Notes: a model not told the origin generated them from the sequence alone. A stretch of DNA of 64,000 nucleotides from Ochotona curzoniae (GCF_017591425.1 NW_024464918.1:11654001-11718000), one strand, 5' to 3'; counted from the stretch's first letter, positions 28,051-41,727 are shown. Translations and numbers: made by a program.

Positions 28051-31000
28051 ATCCATACTATTTTCTAAATACAAAGCAGTTGTTTTAATAGTAACTATAG
28101 AATCGTTATTTTCCCCTCCTATCTATAGTATTCCCTATATGGTATAGTACAAAACAATAAGAAATATTTCCATTTTCCTGGAGGATGTATTTCAGTTCCC
28201 ACATCTGTTTCACTGATTTTTTTTTTTGTGTGCGAACTCTGCACATAAATTGCTGTTCCATTTTGTTTCCCTTCAGGTAGCAAATGTGCCTCCTCCCACA
28301 TACCCCCTGTTATGATGGAAGATGTATTGCTATGACAGCTATGAGCCCTGTTTTGACTTCCCTCCTTTTAAATTTCCCCTTCCTGGACAGGGCTCTTTAC
28401 TGGGACAAGCAGCATTCAGTGACATTCACAGAAGCTTCTAATCTTCTTCCTAGGATTTGAGACACGTGTGCAGGGTCATGCTGCCTTCAGAACCCCCATC
28501 TGAGTGGCTGAAGACATTGTGGCCATGCAAGCTCTCTGCCGTGCAGTGACTTCCTCTCACAGGTCAGTAATCCCACGGGCACAACCCAATGAACCACCTG
28601 CGTGTTTAGTGCTGTCTGGGGAATGCAGTCTGCGACTCAGGGGAGGTTGAAAACCTGCCAGTTTGTAGTCTGCAGCTGATTGCAAATGAATGTGAATTTT
28701 TATGTCCTACCGCTCCAACTGATCTAGTACTTCCTTCTGGAAAGAGGATCTGTAGCTGCGAAAAACTGGAGAATTAGATTTTTGCTGTAATTTTAAGACT
28801 ATGACAAGAATGAAAGATTTATATTATAGAAACATGTAGTCTACATTTCTATTCACAATTTTAGCAAATATGTTGCTTTTGTGTGCTCAACCTTACGTGT
28901 GGTTAGATTTCAAGAATAGGAGTTGGTACTGTCCTCGTTAAGTTCATTGCCTACCCATGATGTCTCTTTTCAAGACTGTGTACATGAGTATAGTTAGTTT
29001 TTATGTATCTGAAATACCGTGATAAAAAATATTCCTTCTTAGTATTTGTTTGGAAAATATTCTACGGGCAGCTATGCACCAAATATTGAAGTATTTACAA
29101 AAGACAAAAGAAGAAAACGAAACTGTGCATGCTCCGGATAAGACTATGATCAATTTGCAATGACCACCATATAAACAGGCTATTTGTAGGGTAATGTAGA
29201 GTTGCAGAATGCAATAGGAACCAAGATGATGAAGGTCTCCCTTGAAGACTAAATGTTATTCTAGTTATTAATAAAGCTTTCAATTTTTTAAATTTTCATC
29301 TATTATACACACTTATTGCACATTTATGTGGAAAAATGTTATAAGTCTTAATTTATGTTTTATTTCTTCCTTTTCATGTTACCTTTGTTTCCTCTGCCTC
29401 CAAGCAGATGGCACCTTTTTTTCCCCATTCCTTGCCTAAGGATAGTTTGTGGCAAGGCAGAAGGCTGAGAATACATTACTTTTAAATTTTGTTTCCAGAA
29501 AAATCTGAAGTTGTAGGCATAGTGGAGGTAGTTTGAACAAATATAAAAAAAGGGGGAAAAAATTCTCCAGATGAAAGAGAGCTTCCCGCTTGCCAGGGAA
29601 GTGGAGAAACCCAGAGTGGTCAGCGTGCAGGCCTGGGATGCCCAAAGGAGCTGTGTTATACCGCCCTGCTACACCTTCTGGGGACACAGGGTACACGAAT
29701 GGAAAAGTTGGTGTGCTAGATTGGTTCAAAGGGATTTGGGGCAGATATCTGTCCTGTAGAAATAACTGCGCAGCCACAGAGGACTGCTAGGACATACTAG
29801 ACAGATAGGGACCATGAGCTTTCACTGTCAGCTCGGTGAATTAATGCTTGAGAAAACATGCCCTGTCCTAGATGTGTTTCTTTGCACTGCCCGAGGCCCT
29901 CCTGCCACAGCATCAGGAAGGAACAAGTTCACTTTCTTGTCTGTCAGGATTTGTGGCTGCCATACATGTGTCATCTTGTGGTTTCCTGTCTACTGTTTAA
30001 CTTTTTCTATAAATACTGATGCTTCAACCATTATTTCATAATCCTTTTTTTTTTCGCAGCTATGTTAGGCTTAAAATGAGAATGAGATCTGTGGGACAAA
30101 AAAAATGAGCTGCAACAGAGAAACCAAAGCAAGGGACTACTTTTCTTATAAAAACGTCTTGGGCTCAGTTTTAAGCCACAGAATAGCACTCGGTTTGTAA
30201 CAGCAGCATAGGGTCTTGACAGTAAGCATTCACACATCGAATGTATAAGTTCTCATTTATTACGAAAAGGTTTTATACTGAGGGAGATCTCCGAGAAATT
30301 TGACTTGCTTAGCTAAACAATTGATCTGTTGTGGTTTATATCACTGACTATTCCTCGGTATCTTGCAAGCACTTCTTCAACTTACATTGGAATCCCACAC
30401 AACTGCACTCAACTATACCCAACGTGTTCCCCCAAATAACTGAGTTTGAATCTTTTTCTATATATTCTCACAACACCTAGTTCTTTTATTATGAATTAGA
30501 GATCGCAGTTAACTCTTTTAAGACTATGTTGATACTGTATATTTTTCTGAGTGCTATGATAACCTTTTCCAAAACCCAGCTACCATGTCCTGTACAGAGT
30601 AGAAATGACATCTGAACATGTAACTCACCATTTTAGGTCACCATAATGGAGGTAGCTTTACTATTCTTGTGTTTTAATAAAAATATGATAAAAATATTTA
30701 TCATATTTTAATAAAATATTTATCATATTTTAATAAAAATATGATAATCCTTCAATATAGGTTAAAGTAAAAATATTATGACATTTTATTAGTCAATTTA
30801 GATTTTTATAGTCATTCTCAAGTCTATCTTTAAAACAAAGATGCAAATTTAATAATGATTATAGAGTGATACAAGCTTATTAAAGGATGCCTGCTATTTC
30901 TCCTCTATTCCCCAAATGACTTTCTTTTCCCCTTGACCAAGTAAAAAACTTTACCAGTCACCAGAAAAATAAAAAAAAAAAAGCTATGAATATACAATTT

Positions 31001-31329
31001 CAAAGAAATTGTTTAGCCCTAAATAAAAGTAGCAAAAGTGTCTGTGCACAGTCAGGCCTCATAAAGTCCCTTTTACAAAACTCAATGGCCATGTCTTTTT
31101 ATAGCTTCTGTAAACAGGACATAAAATGGCATAGTAGCTCACTGAGTCTCACACCTAAAGTATACACACACTGAATAAACTATGGCCAATTATAGGCATT
31201 TGGATCCCCTCATTGCCAGCAACAAAGACTGACTCAGTCTAAGCAACATAACATATGTATGTGCATGGGAAGGTGATGAAGTCAGCCATAAAATCAAACA
31301 GCTGATTAGATATGGACTAGATTATGTTT
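28051..31329. other. Intergenic, no gene recognised
   Basis: No gene is supported. Frames around 29436-29790 are open on both strands in a GC-richer patch (29560-29780) that I do not recognise. An AT-rich palindromic cluster lies at 30672-30747 and is listed separately. Confidence 0.45.
30672..30747. repeat. AT-rich nested direct and inverted repeats
   Basis: AAAATATGATAAA and its reverse complement TTTATCATATTTT face each other across AATA. The segment TTTATCATATTTTAATAAA then recurs, followed by another AAAATATGATA. The whole 76-base tract is nearly pure A/T with alternating orientation, and is cruciform-prone. Confidence 0.85.
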
Positions 31330-31690
31330 TGCAAAAATTCATCTTCAATAGTTCCAACTTCTAGAATCTCAGAATGTGATTGTATTTGTAAATAGGGCTT
31401 TAAAGAAGCAACTAAAGTGAAACTGGACCATATAGCTAAAGCTTAATTCAAAATGACTAGTGGCGTGTATGAAGAAGAAATTAGTGTCTGGACACCCACA
31501 GGGAAAAGACTGAAGGAGAATAAACATCCATGGGCAAGACATGGCCTTGGGAGAAACCACTCCTGGCAACACCTTGATCTCACATATTGAGTGCTGAATT
31601 ATGGAAAAAGAAGTTTCCGTTATTTAAGCCTCTTAGTCTCTACTGTTTTATTATGGCAGCACTTAAAAACTGTAAGAAAAGGACTAGCTA
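31330..31690 (+). mobile_element. MaLR/MLT1-like LTR remnant, plus orientation
   Basis: The order TCTCAGAATGTGATTGTAT, AAATAGGGCTTTAAAGA, AGAAACCACTCCTGGCAACA, CCTTGATCTC and TTATTATGGCAGCA follows the 3' two thirds of MLT1-type LTRs as I recall them. It is old and diverged. Confidence 0.5.
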
Positions 31691-33737
31691 AATCCCAGAA
31701 AGGATGAGAATGAAGCTATCAGAAAAATTATAAGAACTGAGAAATCGTAACATCTGAGCTCTCTCATTGAGTAGATGTAAATTCTGTCTACACACAAATT
31801 CGATCAAAGTACAACATTCCATGAAAAAGAAGCTTTTTGGCTAACTTGAGAAACATTCCCATCTCCTAAGAGAATGATCTTGATCTGCATCAACATTGCA
31901 TAAAATTAGAAAGAGCCCAAATTAGTATACAAACACTTGCTTTCATAGCTACCAGCATCTTCCAGTTTGTCACTCCCAATAAACTAAGATCAAAGATAGA
32001 GTCCATGAGACTACATGATCTAGGCCAGACAGAAAATCTGAATGTCCAGGAAGTGATGCTGAGCAGGGACCAATTTCAGAGAGAAAGATAGAAGGCAAAT
32101 ATTAGAACAGGGCTCAGAAGTCACACAAAAAAGTTTAAATTTAGTTACTGTTGCAACTTGAAGCCAATTTCATTCTTATTAAGGTAAGCTATAGGATCTG
32201 TTTTAGCAATATACTGGAGGAAGTGCATACCAAGAAATAAGGCAATATCACTGGTGAGGATGAGGCTACTGACATACCAAGGTGGAAACAGAATTGGTGA
32301 GATGTAGTTAAATTCAGGTTCAATTCTGAACAAAACCCCAAGAGCTTTTGCTGATTAATCCACTGTCAAAGGGAGGGGATAGGAACAGGCCCTCTTCAGT
32401 CTTTTACCTGGATACTGGAAGCAAATCATGCCTCATTAGCAGAGAGGGAACACAAGGTGGTGTGACTTGAAGAAGAGAAGGTGTTTGGCATCAAACTAAG
32501 AGGTCAGTGTTGACTGTTATTCAGGGATGCCTTGTTGTGCAAAGAGATAAGTTGATCTGGGTGAAATAAAATAAACAAGATGTGTGTGCAGTATTTAAAT
32601 CCAGTGAGACCGGAGGTCGTTGCTAGTCTCAGCAAAAGCAACTTTTCAGTAGTGCTAGAGATAAAAAAAAAAAAATCTGATTGAGAAAGAATGCAATGAG
32701 AAGAAATGCAAAAGGCAAAAACGACACTTCTATGAAAGGAGCGAAGATATATACGAAGAGAACTGAATTGGCACATTGTAAAAAACTTGCATGTTTAAAT
32801 ATTGTGATATTGTACCATTTTCAATGTCAAATAATTCAGGAGAGAGAGCAAAGTTAAGCTGATGGAGGGGCAGGGTCAGAGAAGATGCTAGCGAAATCCT
32901 CTAGTAAGTAAGGTGGCATCGAGATTTGTGTCCATAGTGATGAGGTTGGTGTTATGAAGAAGGAGAAGCAATTTGGTGACAATGAGAAGAACAAGAGAAG
33001 GATATTTTGTTACAGTTCCAGGGGAGTTGGTATGCTAGGTGTCAGGAAGATGAAGTAATAATTATCAGATCTTGTCTTCTTTCTCAAGTGAAGTGAAAAC
33101 AGCTAGGCAGCTAGGAATGAAAGATGGAAGAAGTTTAACCATGGGGCTGAGACGTGGAATAGTCATTCCGCAAAGAAACTGAGTGGGATTGTCAGAGAGT
33201 TCCATGTATCTGTTTGTGATTTGTGGGTTGATACATAGATTTAGATGTCACACATTTGTGAATTTTTCTTCTGCCTGATTTATCTCATCAGAAGCAGAAA
33301 ATGAGACTGTAGAAAGATGCATTTAAATAGATTGAAAAAAGTTGGCCTGGAGAATTTAAGAGAGAGATACAAAGAGTAAAGACTTGACATGAGAGCATAA
33401 TTATCAAATTTTGATGTAGGGGCAATAAGCAAACACTGAAGCCACTCGGCACAATTACTAGGGACCAAGCCAGTTAAATAAACCGTGGCATCATGAATGC
33501 ATTTACAAAAACAAATGTTACACGTTTTGTTTTTGTTTTTTTCTTTTTGTTGTTGTTGTTTTTCATCAGAAATGATCGCCTGGAAGAAATAAAGGTTTTT
33601 CATGCTTACTGTTACAATCATTTCATAGAGCATTCAACCTGTGGAAGTTTCCAGTTCACATGTTTACTCCACCCTGTTACTCTACTACTAAGATCATCAG
33701 TAACATCCCATTGTAACTTACTATCGGCCTCAGAAAA
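31691..33737. other. Intergenic, no gene recognised
   Basis: This is mixed A-rich DNA (about 32,100-33,250) and AT-rich DNA. It may be old repeat material, but I cannot name a family. A 117-codon minus frame at 33280-33633 is unrecognised and low in complexity. Confidence 0.4.
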
Positions 33738-33751
33738 GTCCTTCCAACTTG

Positions 33752-33968
33752 GGTCCTGCCTGTGGCCTGGGTAGGCAGTAAAGGATGGCCCAAAGCCTTG
33801 TGTCCTTGCACTCATGTGGGAGACCTGGAAGAGCTCCTGGCTCTTGGCTTCAGATCAGCTCCTCTCTGGTGTCGCAGCTACTTGGGGAGTGAGCCAGTGG
33901 ACACTTTGTCTCTCCTTATCTCTGAAGTCTGCCTTTGCAATAAAAACAAATAAATTTTAAAAAATTTT
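33752..33968 (+). mobile_element. 5'-truncated C-type SINE with target-site duplication
   Basis: The copy starts inside the SINE body at CCTGCCTGTGGCCTGGG and runs to a TAAAAACAAATAAATTTT tail. Near-identical 14-base flanks, GTCCTTCCAACTTG at 33738-33751 and GTCCTCCCAACTTG at 33969-33982, show it inserted already truncated. Confidence 0.88.
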
Positions 33969-33982
33969 GTCCTCCCAACTTG

Positions 33983-36167
33983 CACACCCACCTTCCTGGA
34001 TCTCACTCTGTGTAATCACTGTTTTTGAACCATCATCAGAGGAAATAACTCTTACGAATGATGTTGTTTCCATCCCATGACAATTGAACCCTTGACTTAA
34101 TGAAGTTAATTCCTTGTTCTTGGCTCATCTTACCCTCCTGTTACAAGAAAGTCAACACTCTTCCACTTCCTTTTACTTCTTCCTGGCATTGTGTTCTGTT
34201 ATTTTTCAATTCATGCATTAAAGACTTTCTACTAAAAGAACAATTTTCATGTAAGAATACAATAATTTTTTAGTGAATTATTCTCAATAATTATCACAGG
34301 CCTATATTGCATCTACTAATGTGGTATTTTTTGTATTGTTATTTTCCTACTCATGTAGTAGATTGATTTCTAGATTCACAATAAAGAAAACTTCGTAGGG
34401 CGTAGGAAGGTATATTGAAGGATAATTTTAATGTCAGTCCTTCCATGCACGTGCTCAGCACCACAGCATTGTTCAATCAACTCTATTTTGAGTGACATAT
34501 ATAATGATCCATACTTTACAAATATGGTTACTGTAAATAGTAATTTGGACAAAATCATACGACCGCCCCTATTTATATTTAAAGCAGGATTTCATTTTCA
34601 GGCCTACCTGACTTGAATTTGGGGCTGCTAATATTCCAACTTTGTAATAGTGGTGTTTTTTCTTCTCACTAAAACAAAAGCATTCCACTTTTTATTTGCA
34701 GATGAAACAATGTGGGTTCAAAGTAGAGAACTGAGTTACTAAAGGTCTCATAGCTGTTTGGAAGTCAAGTTGATGTGGTTACCCCACACCTTAACATGTA
34801 GGACATATTTTTGAGTAAAGGACTCAATTTTTATCATTGCACAGCTTACTGCTGTCATTGTTTAATTATGTCTTTCATGGTTAGAGAGCAAGCTGCTAGG
34901 AAAATTGTAGGTTTGAGGAACCCAGCAAATGCAGAATTGTGTTCTTGAAGAGCAAATAAGGAAACATTTGTTTTACTCAATTGTGTTGGCCAATTATTTT
35001 TGTCCTTCTGTACAATGCCACTACAGCTATAAAATTATCTGTATTATTGAAAGCACTGCAAAATTTGCTTTTTGTGAGCTGAATAGTTTATAGTCTATCA
35101 GTGCTTTCTTCCGTTGGGGAACTCTAACACCAAGCTGCAATTCAGTGCAATTAATGCAACACACTGCAATACATGGATAGGAGTTCCATGAATCAAGTGT
35201 GTAAAAGTTATCTACACAAATAACCAAACTCTGTCTTTCTTGTATTGCATATGATCATTTTTGAGGGAAGCTTTCATTATTTTGATCTTTATAATGTCTT
35301 CAGAGGAGAATTTTAGTGGGTATTATTCTAATTTTATAAGATTGCAACTGTAGAATTGTGTTAAAATGGAAATTAATGTTAATAAAACAGAAATGAATCA
35401 TGGCCTCAATGCTAGATATTCATGTTAGCAAAACAGATCATTCATAATTAAAATTTTCCATTGTAGCAAAACTTACGTTCCTTTATAATAACAGGCCTAG
35501 AAGAAAGTGAAGCATCAAATAAGCAGATTTATGGGATCCATTAAAGTAAGATTTTAAAAAAGACTTGACAGGGGAAGACATTAAACAGATTGTTTTTAAT
35601 AAACTTCTAAATCAAGACTGTTCTTTCTGCACTGATGCAAAATAAAATTTTTAAAAAGTTATGTTTATAGACACACAAATTAACAAGAAGTAATTAAGAT
35701 ATCCTTGGTATGAAAAGAAAAATTGAAAGGTTGTATAGTTTTGCTATATTTTACATGTACCTTGCAATATAATTAAAACTACTACAGGGAAAATTTCAGT
35801 AAAGAAGGTGTGGGAAGTTTGAACAGTTCAGATTTTAATATTTATGATCTCTACATTTTAAACAGTTCAAATTTTATTGTTTTTGATAGCTACAGTTAAG
35901 CAATAAAAAAGGAAATTTTCTATTATACAAATTTATTGTGCCTGTTGACTGGAAAAAAATTAATTAGGACCAGAGAGAAATGCTATTATTTTCAGCTTTG
36001 GAAATGACTATTTTTTCTGTGTATTATGATTGTATTTTATATCTACTCTGAGTCCATCTCTGTTCATGTCTTATATATAGATATAAATGTTAACATGTTT
36101 GTTGTCTGTTTTCTATTGAATAAGTCTATTGCACCCTCCTTGTCTTACCTTTTCCTTCACCTTCTTT
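33983..36167. other. Intergenic AT-rich sequence, nothing recognised
   Basis: I see no gene, RNA gene or clear repeat here. Open frames are at most 66 codons. Confidence 0.5.
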
Positions 36168-36178
36168 CCAAATTATGT

Positions 36179-36520
36179 CTCTTTCTCTTTTTTCAAGTTG
36201 TATTTATTTTTATTGGAAAGGCAGATTTACAGAGAGAAGGAGAGACAAAGAGAAAGATCTTCTGCTGGCTGATAACATTCCCCAAATGACTGCAGTGGTG
36301 GGAGCTGAACCTATCCAAACCTAGGAGTCTGGAGTTTCTTCCCAGTCTCCCACACATGGGTGCAGGGTCCCAAGACTTTGGGCCATCCTCTACAGCTTTC
36401 CTAGGCCACAGGCAGGGAGCTGGAAGGGAAATGGAGCAGCTGGGACACAAACTGGAACCCGTATGTGACCCCAGCACTTTCAAGGCAAGGATTTAGCCAC
36501 TGACCCATTGCAGTGGACCC
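36179..36520 (-). mobile_element. C-type SINE, minus orientation, with target-site duplication
   Basis: This full-length reversed copy runs from TATTTATTTTTATTGGAAAG through CAGGCAGGGAGCTGGAAGGG to the head near CCATTGCAGTGGACC. CCAAATTATGT flanks it at 36168-36178 and 36521-36531. Confidence 0.9.
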
Positions 36521-36611
36521 CCAAATTATGTTTCTCATATTCTTGCATGTTAATGTTGATAGTTATTTCACAAGAGACCATACAAGTATTGGGAAAGGTG
36601 TTTGTTGTAAC

Positions 36612-36875
36612 AGTTGACGCCCCGTGGTGTTAAGATCAAACTCTGCCTTCACTTCCAGCATTTTACTGATGTGCACCCTAGGAGGCAGCAGGTGTTGGGT
36701 CAAGTACTTGAGCCTCTGTCTTCCACATGTGAGACTTGAGCTGAGTTTTGGGCTCCTGGCTTTGGCATGGCCCGGCCCCTACATAGCTGTTGTAGGCGTT
36801 TGGGGAATAAACTAGCAAATGGATGCAATATCTCCTCTGCTGACTGTTTCTCTTGCTCTTAAATGAAAACATGTT
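36612..36875 (+). mobile_element. Old C-type SINE, plus orientation
   Basis: Recognisable parts are AGGAGGCAGCAGGTGTTGG, GGGCTCCTGGCTTTGGCATG, GGCGTTTGGGGAATAAACTA and a CTCTTAAATGAAAACATG tail. It belongs to an older subfamily than its neighbour at 36179-36520. Confidence 0.65.
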
Positions 36876-38450
36876 TTAAAAGTTCATGGGAAAATAGAAT
36901 TAGAGAATTTTACTTTAAAAACAGAGTGCTTCGCCTATCAAAGAGATTGTCAGATATGAAATTCGATTTTTTTTTTCCCCAACCAATGTTTTACAGCCAG
37001 TGGCTTTGAAGTCTTTGAAAGTCTAATAAAAAACCATTGACAGTTCCTAAACTCATTACATTGTATCCTGCAATGCTTGTTTAAATATCATGGGAGTTTA
37101 CTCTGTTAAATGAAAACAATATTAGCTTTCTTTCTGATGAAATAATGGTAAATGAATCTCTAGGGCAAATGCTAACAAGAAAAATAAATTAAGGTGCTTC
37201 AAGTTGATGTTTTTAAACGCTGCAAGCAAAGCTTCCAACTATCTGGAAGTTAGTTCTCGTGATATTACAGATATTAGGACGAGGGCGCAAAAGAGGAGTC
37301 TGAGATAAGCAGGGTTCAATTCTTCCACCTGCCTGTAAGCTACATGCTATAAATTTGAGAAAATCAGAAAAGACAAAAAAAGATTATTTTCTCTGCTTAC
37401 TAGAAGAGGGTATTTTCTTATAATTTCACTGTGGGCTTTGTCAGACTCTAACACTTAGGCGGTTGTTGCAGCAGGAAAGCCGTTATTTTGTATTTCTAAA
37501 ACGTATCATATCAAGGTGCTCTTCAGAGTCATATGACAGGCTTCACTGTGGCGCCCACGCACCTTAAAGTGCATCCAAATACACCCATTTCCCAGATTCT
37601 TGTAAGAAGTCCAGAACTATTTGAGGACTCTTCTCACAGAGACTGGCATCTTTTCTTGATCTCATCTCAGCTGATTTTATCATTAACATGGAAAAGGATG
37701 TTTGCATTTGTGAGATAATCCAGGTAAATTGTCCTGGACAGATCTGGCAGATAAGGCTTCATGCTACCTGGGCATAAATCAAATTGGAAGGAAAGAAACG
37801 CATGTGTTCTTGCAAAGAGATGAGTGATGCTTTTGAAATATCTACAAATCCCGTTTTACTTTCAAGTTCACTGTCATGTGGGAGAGGATTCTTGCCAATG
37901 TCTCAAGAAAACTGTTTGCCTCTGAAGAGAGTCCTGGGAAAGAAAAGTTGTGGGAACAAGGGAGACTGAGAAGGGGGTAGAAAGCCAGTATTCCTGTAAT
38001 CTTTCACATGATTTGTCCTCAATCCACTTTTGGATGTATTTTGGCTGGAAGATTTTCTTCTTTTACACTTTAGAAGAGGCATGGAACTTTTAAGTGATAT
38101 TTTTTACAGGAGAAAAACTAGATGCTTGGTTATTTTCACTAACATAATTCTCTCAAGAGAAGTGTCTTGATAGAGTGTCTAGAATTGCTCATATACGTGC
38201 CAGTCTCACTGGGAAGTGATGACACTCGGGATATTTCAGTACAGTCTCTGTCCTTTGAGTATTGAGAGCACAAATGCAGAGATGCAGATTTGAGATACCC
38301 CATTTCCAGTGTGCTGCTTGAAAATGTCATCTTCACAGATCTAGTCAGACTCAAACTTATCTTCTGACTTCAGTGTGATGTTCAGTTGTTTCACGGATAT
38401 CTTTGAGGCCGGACATTTATCCTAAGGATGTACGTGGAAAGTTGTACTCA
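36876..38450. other. Intergenic, no gene recognised
   Basis: I see no gene or clear repeat. The open frames (61 to 71 codons) look like chance. Confidence 0.5.
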
Positions 38451-38451
38451 T

Positions 38452-38625
38452 TTATTCTTTTTTTTTTTTTAATCACATTGCATTATGTGACACAGTTTCA
38501 TAGGCTCTGGGATTCCCTCAACCCTCCCCCTTGGTGGATTCCTCCACCTTGTTGCAGTATTACAGTTCATATTCAGTCAAGCTTCTTTCATCGCAAGCAT
38601 ATACATTAGCACCTCCGTAAAATTT
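38452..38625 (-). mobile_element. L1 3' end, minus orientation, strongly 5'-truncated
   Basis: The T run at 38458-38470 is the reversed poly-A tail. Read on the minus strand, the body has a G-rich tract (CACCAAGGGGGAGGG), then AATCCCAGAGCCTATG and CTGTGTCACATAATGCAATG just before the tail. The same terminal block occurs at about 41937-41980 in the plus orientation, so the two are copies of one family, which I take to be lagomorph L1. Confidence 0.78.
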
Positions 38626-41386
38626 TAGAAGTAAATTTCTTCACAGCTATCATTTCATTTCCCTGCCTCGTATTCTGTCTGTGGCTTGTTCACGACTGTT
38701 TGACGGCAAAATGACCAATAGAGAGTTTTAAAAAAAGGAATATTGCTTTTATGTAAGTCCTTTGAAAGGTAAAGCCAGGGAGGGATTATGTTTAAGCAAT
38801 TTCATAAGTGAAGTCTGTTAAAATCAATACAACAACCCGCCCGAAGCTGAGGAATTTGGCCAAGCTAGTAAATTGCTTTTTGTCTATAAGAATAATAGAA
38901 TGAATACAACATGCAAATATTTTAAGTAATCTTAGTGTAAATGAATGGATTTTACTTGAAAGCCTAAATTCTCAGTCTGCACTGCTTAGTCTCCAGGAAG
39001 GAGATCACAAATGACACAGAAACGGCAGGTAGAATTATAAATTAATTGTTTATCATCAGCATCACAACAGTATGGAGTTTGAAACAAAACTGCACACACA
39101 CACACACACACACACGTACAAAAACAACAGACCAGCTTGAAACTAGTCTGAGTTTTGTATTAGATCTAAAGTTATTGTACTATTGGTTTTATTGCACCAT
39201 GTGATTTATTACAGTAATTTCAACAATCTCTTTATTAGTCTACTAATAACATTTGAAACGCTTCTACATAACCAAAAAAAGCAGCAGAAAATCAGAAAAT
39301 GATGAATGTGAATTGAATACATGCTTACAACACACAATTTACTTAGAGACCAATTAAGAATTCAATGTCTAACCTCACCACGCAGTACAAGCAGTAGCAT
39401 AACTCGGGGAAATCAATTCTGAAAATGTGCTATGTTCAAATTATGTGTTGAGAGCAGGGATAACACACGTTATAGGAAATAGAAAAAGATTATGTAAAAT
39501 ATTAAATGAGCTAGAAGCATTATGTTAGTTCGCTACCCTTGGAACAAGAATAAAATGAACCATCAGAAGTAAATCATAGGTCACTCAAACAGCAGCTAAA
39601 TCAATTTAAAGCAAGTATTATCCACTGGTTCTTAAGTAGAACTGAAAGAATCCAGGACAAATACTTTGGTAAATATCATTACACACTTTTGTGTCACCTG
39701 CAAAAATGCAGGCAATCTTTCCTTCTTTAGGCATTGAAACTGCCCCTTAGGGCTTTGAGTGGCTATGAGGGAGTCAGGATTTATTAAAAATGAACTTGCT
39801 GACTAATTCCACCCTATACGATATAGCACTGCGTTGATAGGTTTCATCTTACTTTCTGGTGAGATGGTGCAGTCTACAGTAGAAATATAAATGACCAGCG
39901 ATTTTATTCTGCATTTTCATCAGAACAGTTTTATCTGTGAAAGCAACTCCGGCAGTCATAAGGATAATTCACGTTTATAGTCTTCAACAGCGTCTTTATA
40001 TCTGTGAATCCGGTTCCCAAGCAAACAGTTGAATGGTTATGGCATAAAGGGCTTCCCTTCCAATTCTTGACTGACTTCTTCACTTAAAAATTGACTTTTT
40101 TATGCTTACTGCTTACAAAGTGCTCTCAAACTGACAGAAAGTCTATTACTGCTTTGCAGATAAGGAAAGTGAAGACCTACTAATTAGCCAACCTGAAATC
40201 TCCTTGCTAGATTAAACGGAGCCTGAGTTCAAACTCCAACCCTGTGGATTGTAACAGCCCATCCCAGGGAGTCAAACTGTGGGATATGTGTGTGAAACAG
40301 GAAGGGTGGCAATGGCCATATTAATACCAACAGAGTAATTTCTCTGAAAGTCATTGTGCAACCTATATAATACACAGATCCGAATATCTTCTCCTGTGCC
40401 ACATAAAATCTGCGACTCCTTCCTCTCTAAGACCTGTGATACTTAAAATGAGACTAATACTTAATTCTTGTAGGATAGTATTTTCTAACTCATCAGAAGA
40501 AATTGTAGTATTTTTCATTCTAAGAAACTGATGTGGGTAGTGGAATATTGTACCAGAAACTGTTAGCTCATAGATTCCCTATTTGTAAGTGGTATTGTTG
40601 CTTGTGGAACTAAAACTGCCTAACACTTCCTGAGTGCAGTGTATAGAAAAATCTGACTTTTTCTATTCAAGTTTTTAGTGGAAAGAATAATAATTCACAT
40701 TACAAAGGATAGGGAAGGAATAAATAAAGATAATCATTTTGTGTCAAATTAGAAGACTGTGTACCTCTCTTAGCAATCTTGAAAAAATACACTATTTGTG
40801 TTACCTTTACAGAATTTATCCTGAGAAAATTATTGGAATAAAGATACTTTTGATCTTGCCCAAGTTTATTTCATTATGGGATAATGAATGTGGCGCACAA
40901 CAACTTCACAAATATATTTATGGACACATAAAATGAGATAATCATTTTCCTTAATTATTTCTCACATAGTTTTATAGTCATTTAGGTGAATAAATATTGT
41001 CATACTATGAAAGATGTGAAGAATTATTTATATAACGAATGTTGAGAGCACTGTATTTTTGACACAGACTTATAAAGGAAATTATTTGCTCCAGGAGTTA
41101 ACTATAACATAACTCAGTGTTAATGATTTATTTTAGCACTATTTCCCCAAAATAATTACATTTGAATTGTAGCAGAACACATCTTCAGTTTAACAGTGTC
41201 AAAAATCGTAGCTGGCATTGGGATAAAGCGGTTTATAATTCTGCAGAAACGGTCAGCAGTAGCGCAGATATTAGCTGCATCAATGCAGCGTTTTTGTATG
41301 ACAGAGTACTTTTGTGTAATTGGCTGTGCAAAATTATTTATATGTAGCAATGCACATCTTTTGATCCACAAATTTCTAGGTATTTT
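38626..41386. other. Intergenic, no gene recognised
   Basis: The stretch is AT-rich with no gene. A (CA)n microsatellite lies at 39093-39115. A patch at 41150-41300 has more CpG and GC than its surroundings and is discussed as a finding. Confidence 0.5.
39093..39115 (+). repeat. (CA)n microsatellite
   Basis: About 11.5 uninterrupted CA units are present, followed by GTACA. It is probably length-polymorphic. Confidence 0.97.
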
Positions 41387-41397
41387 AAAAGAAATTA

Positions 41398-41727
41398 CTT
41401 TCAGGGCTGGGGTTATGGCATAGTGGTCGAAACTGCCACTTGGGGCCTGCGTCCCATATAGGTGCAGCTTCAGGTCGCATCTGCTTCTGCTTCCCGTTAA
41501 TGCGCCTGAAGATGGCAGAATTTCTTGGGCCTCTGCACCTGTGTGGGGGACAAGGAAGATGCGTTGTCTCCTGGGTGTTGGCCTGGCCCAGCTCTACCCC
41601 TTGTGGCCATGTGGGGAGTGAAACAGCCGGCTGATAGAAGACCTGTCTGTCTGTCTCTCCCTCTCTCTAACTCTGCCTTTCAAATAAATAAAATAAAGCC
41701 TTTCAAACAAATGTATATATAAAACAC
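41398..41727 (+). mobile_element. SINE of a second lagomorph subfamily, plus orientation, with target-site duplication
   Basis: It starts CAGGGCTGGGGTTATGGCAT, has GTCCCATATAGGTGCAGC and GTGGGGAGTGAAACAGCC, and ends with CTGCCTTTCAAATAAATAAA. AAAAGAAATTA flanks it at 41387-41397 and 41728-41738. Its sequence differs consistently from the copies with CAGATATACAGAG, so it is a separate subfamily. Confidence 0.88.

Noticed and set aside
29436..29790. Overlapping frames of 62-113 codons on both strands
   Set aside because: Frames open on both strands in one GC-richer patch suggest composition rather than coding. No family is recognised.
33280..33633. 117-codon minus-strand frame
   Set aside because: It is low-complexity (Lys/Gln-rich run, then hydrophobic text) in AT-rich DNA, with no family match.
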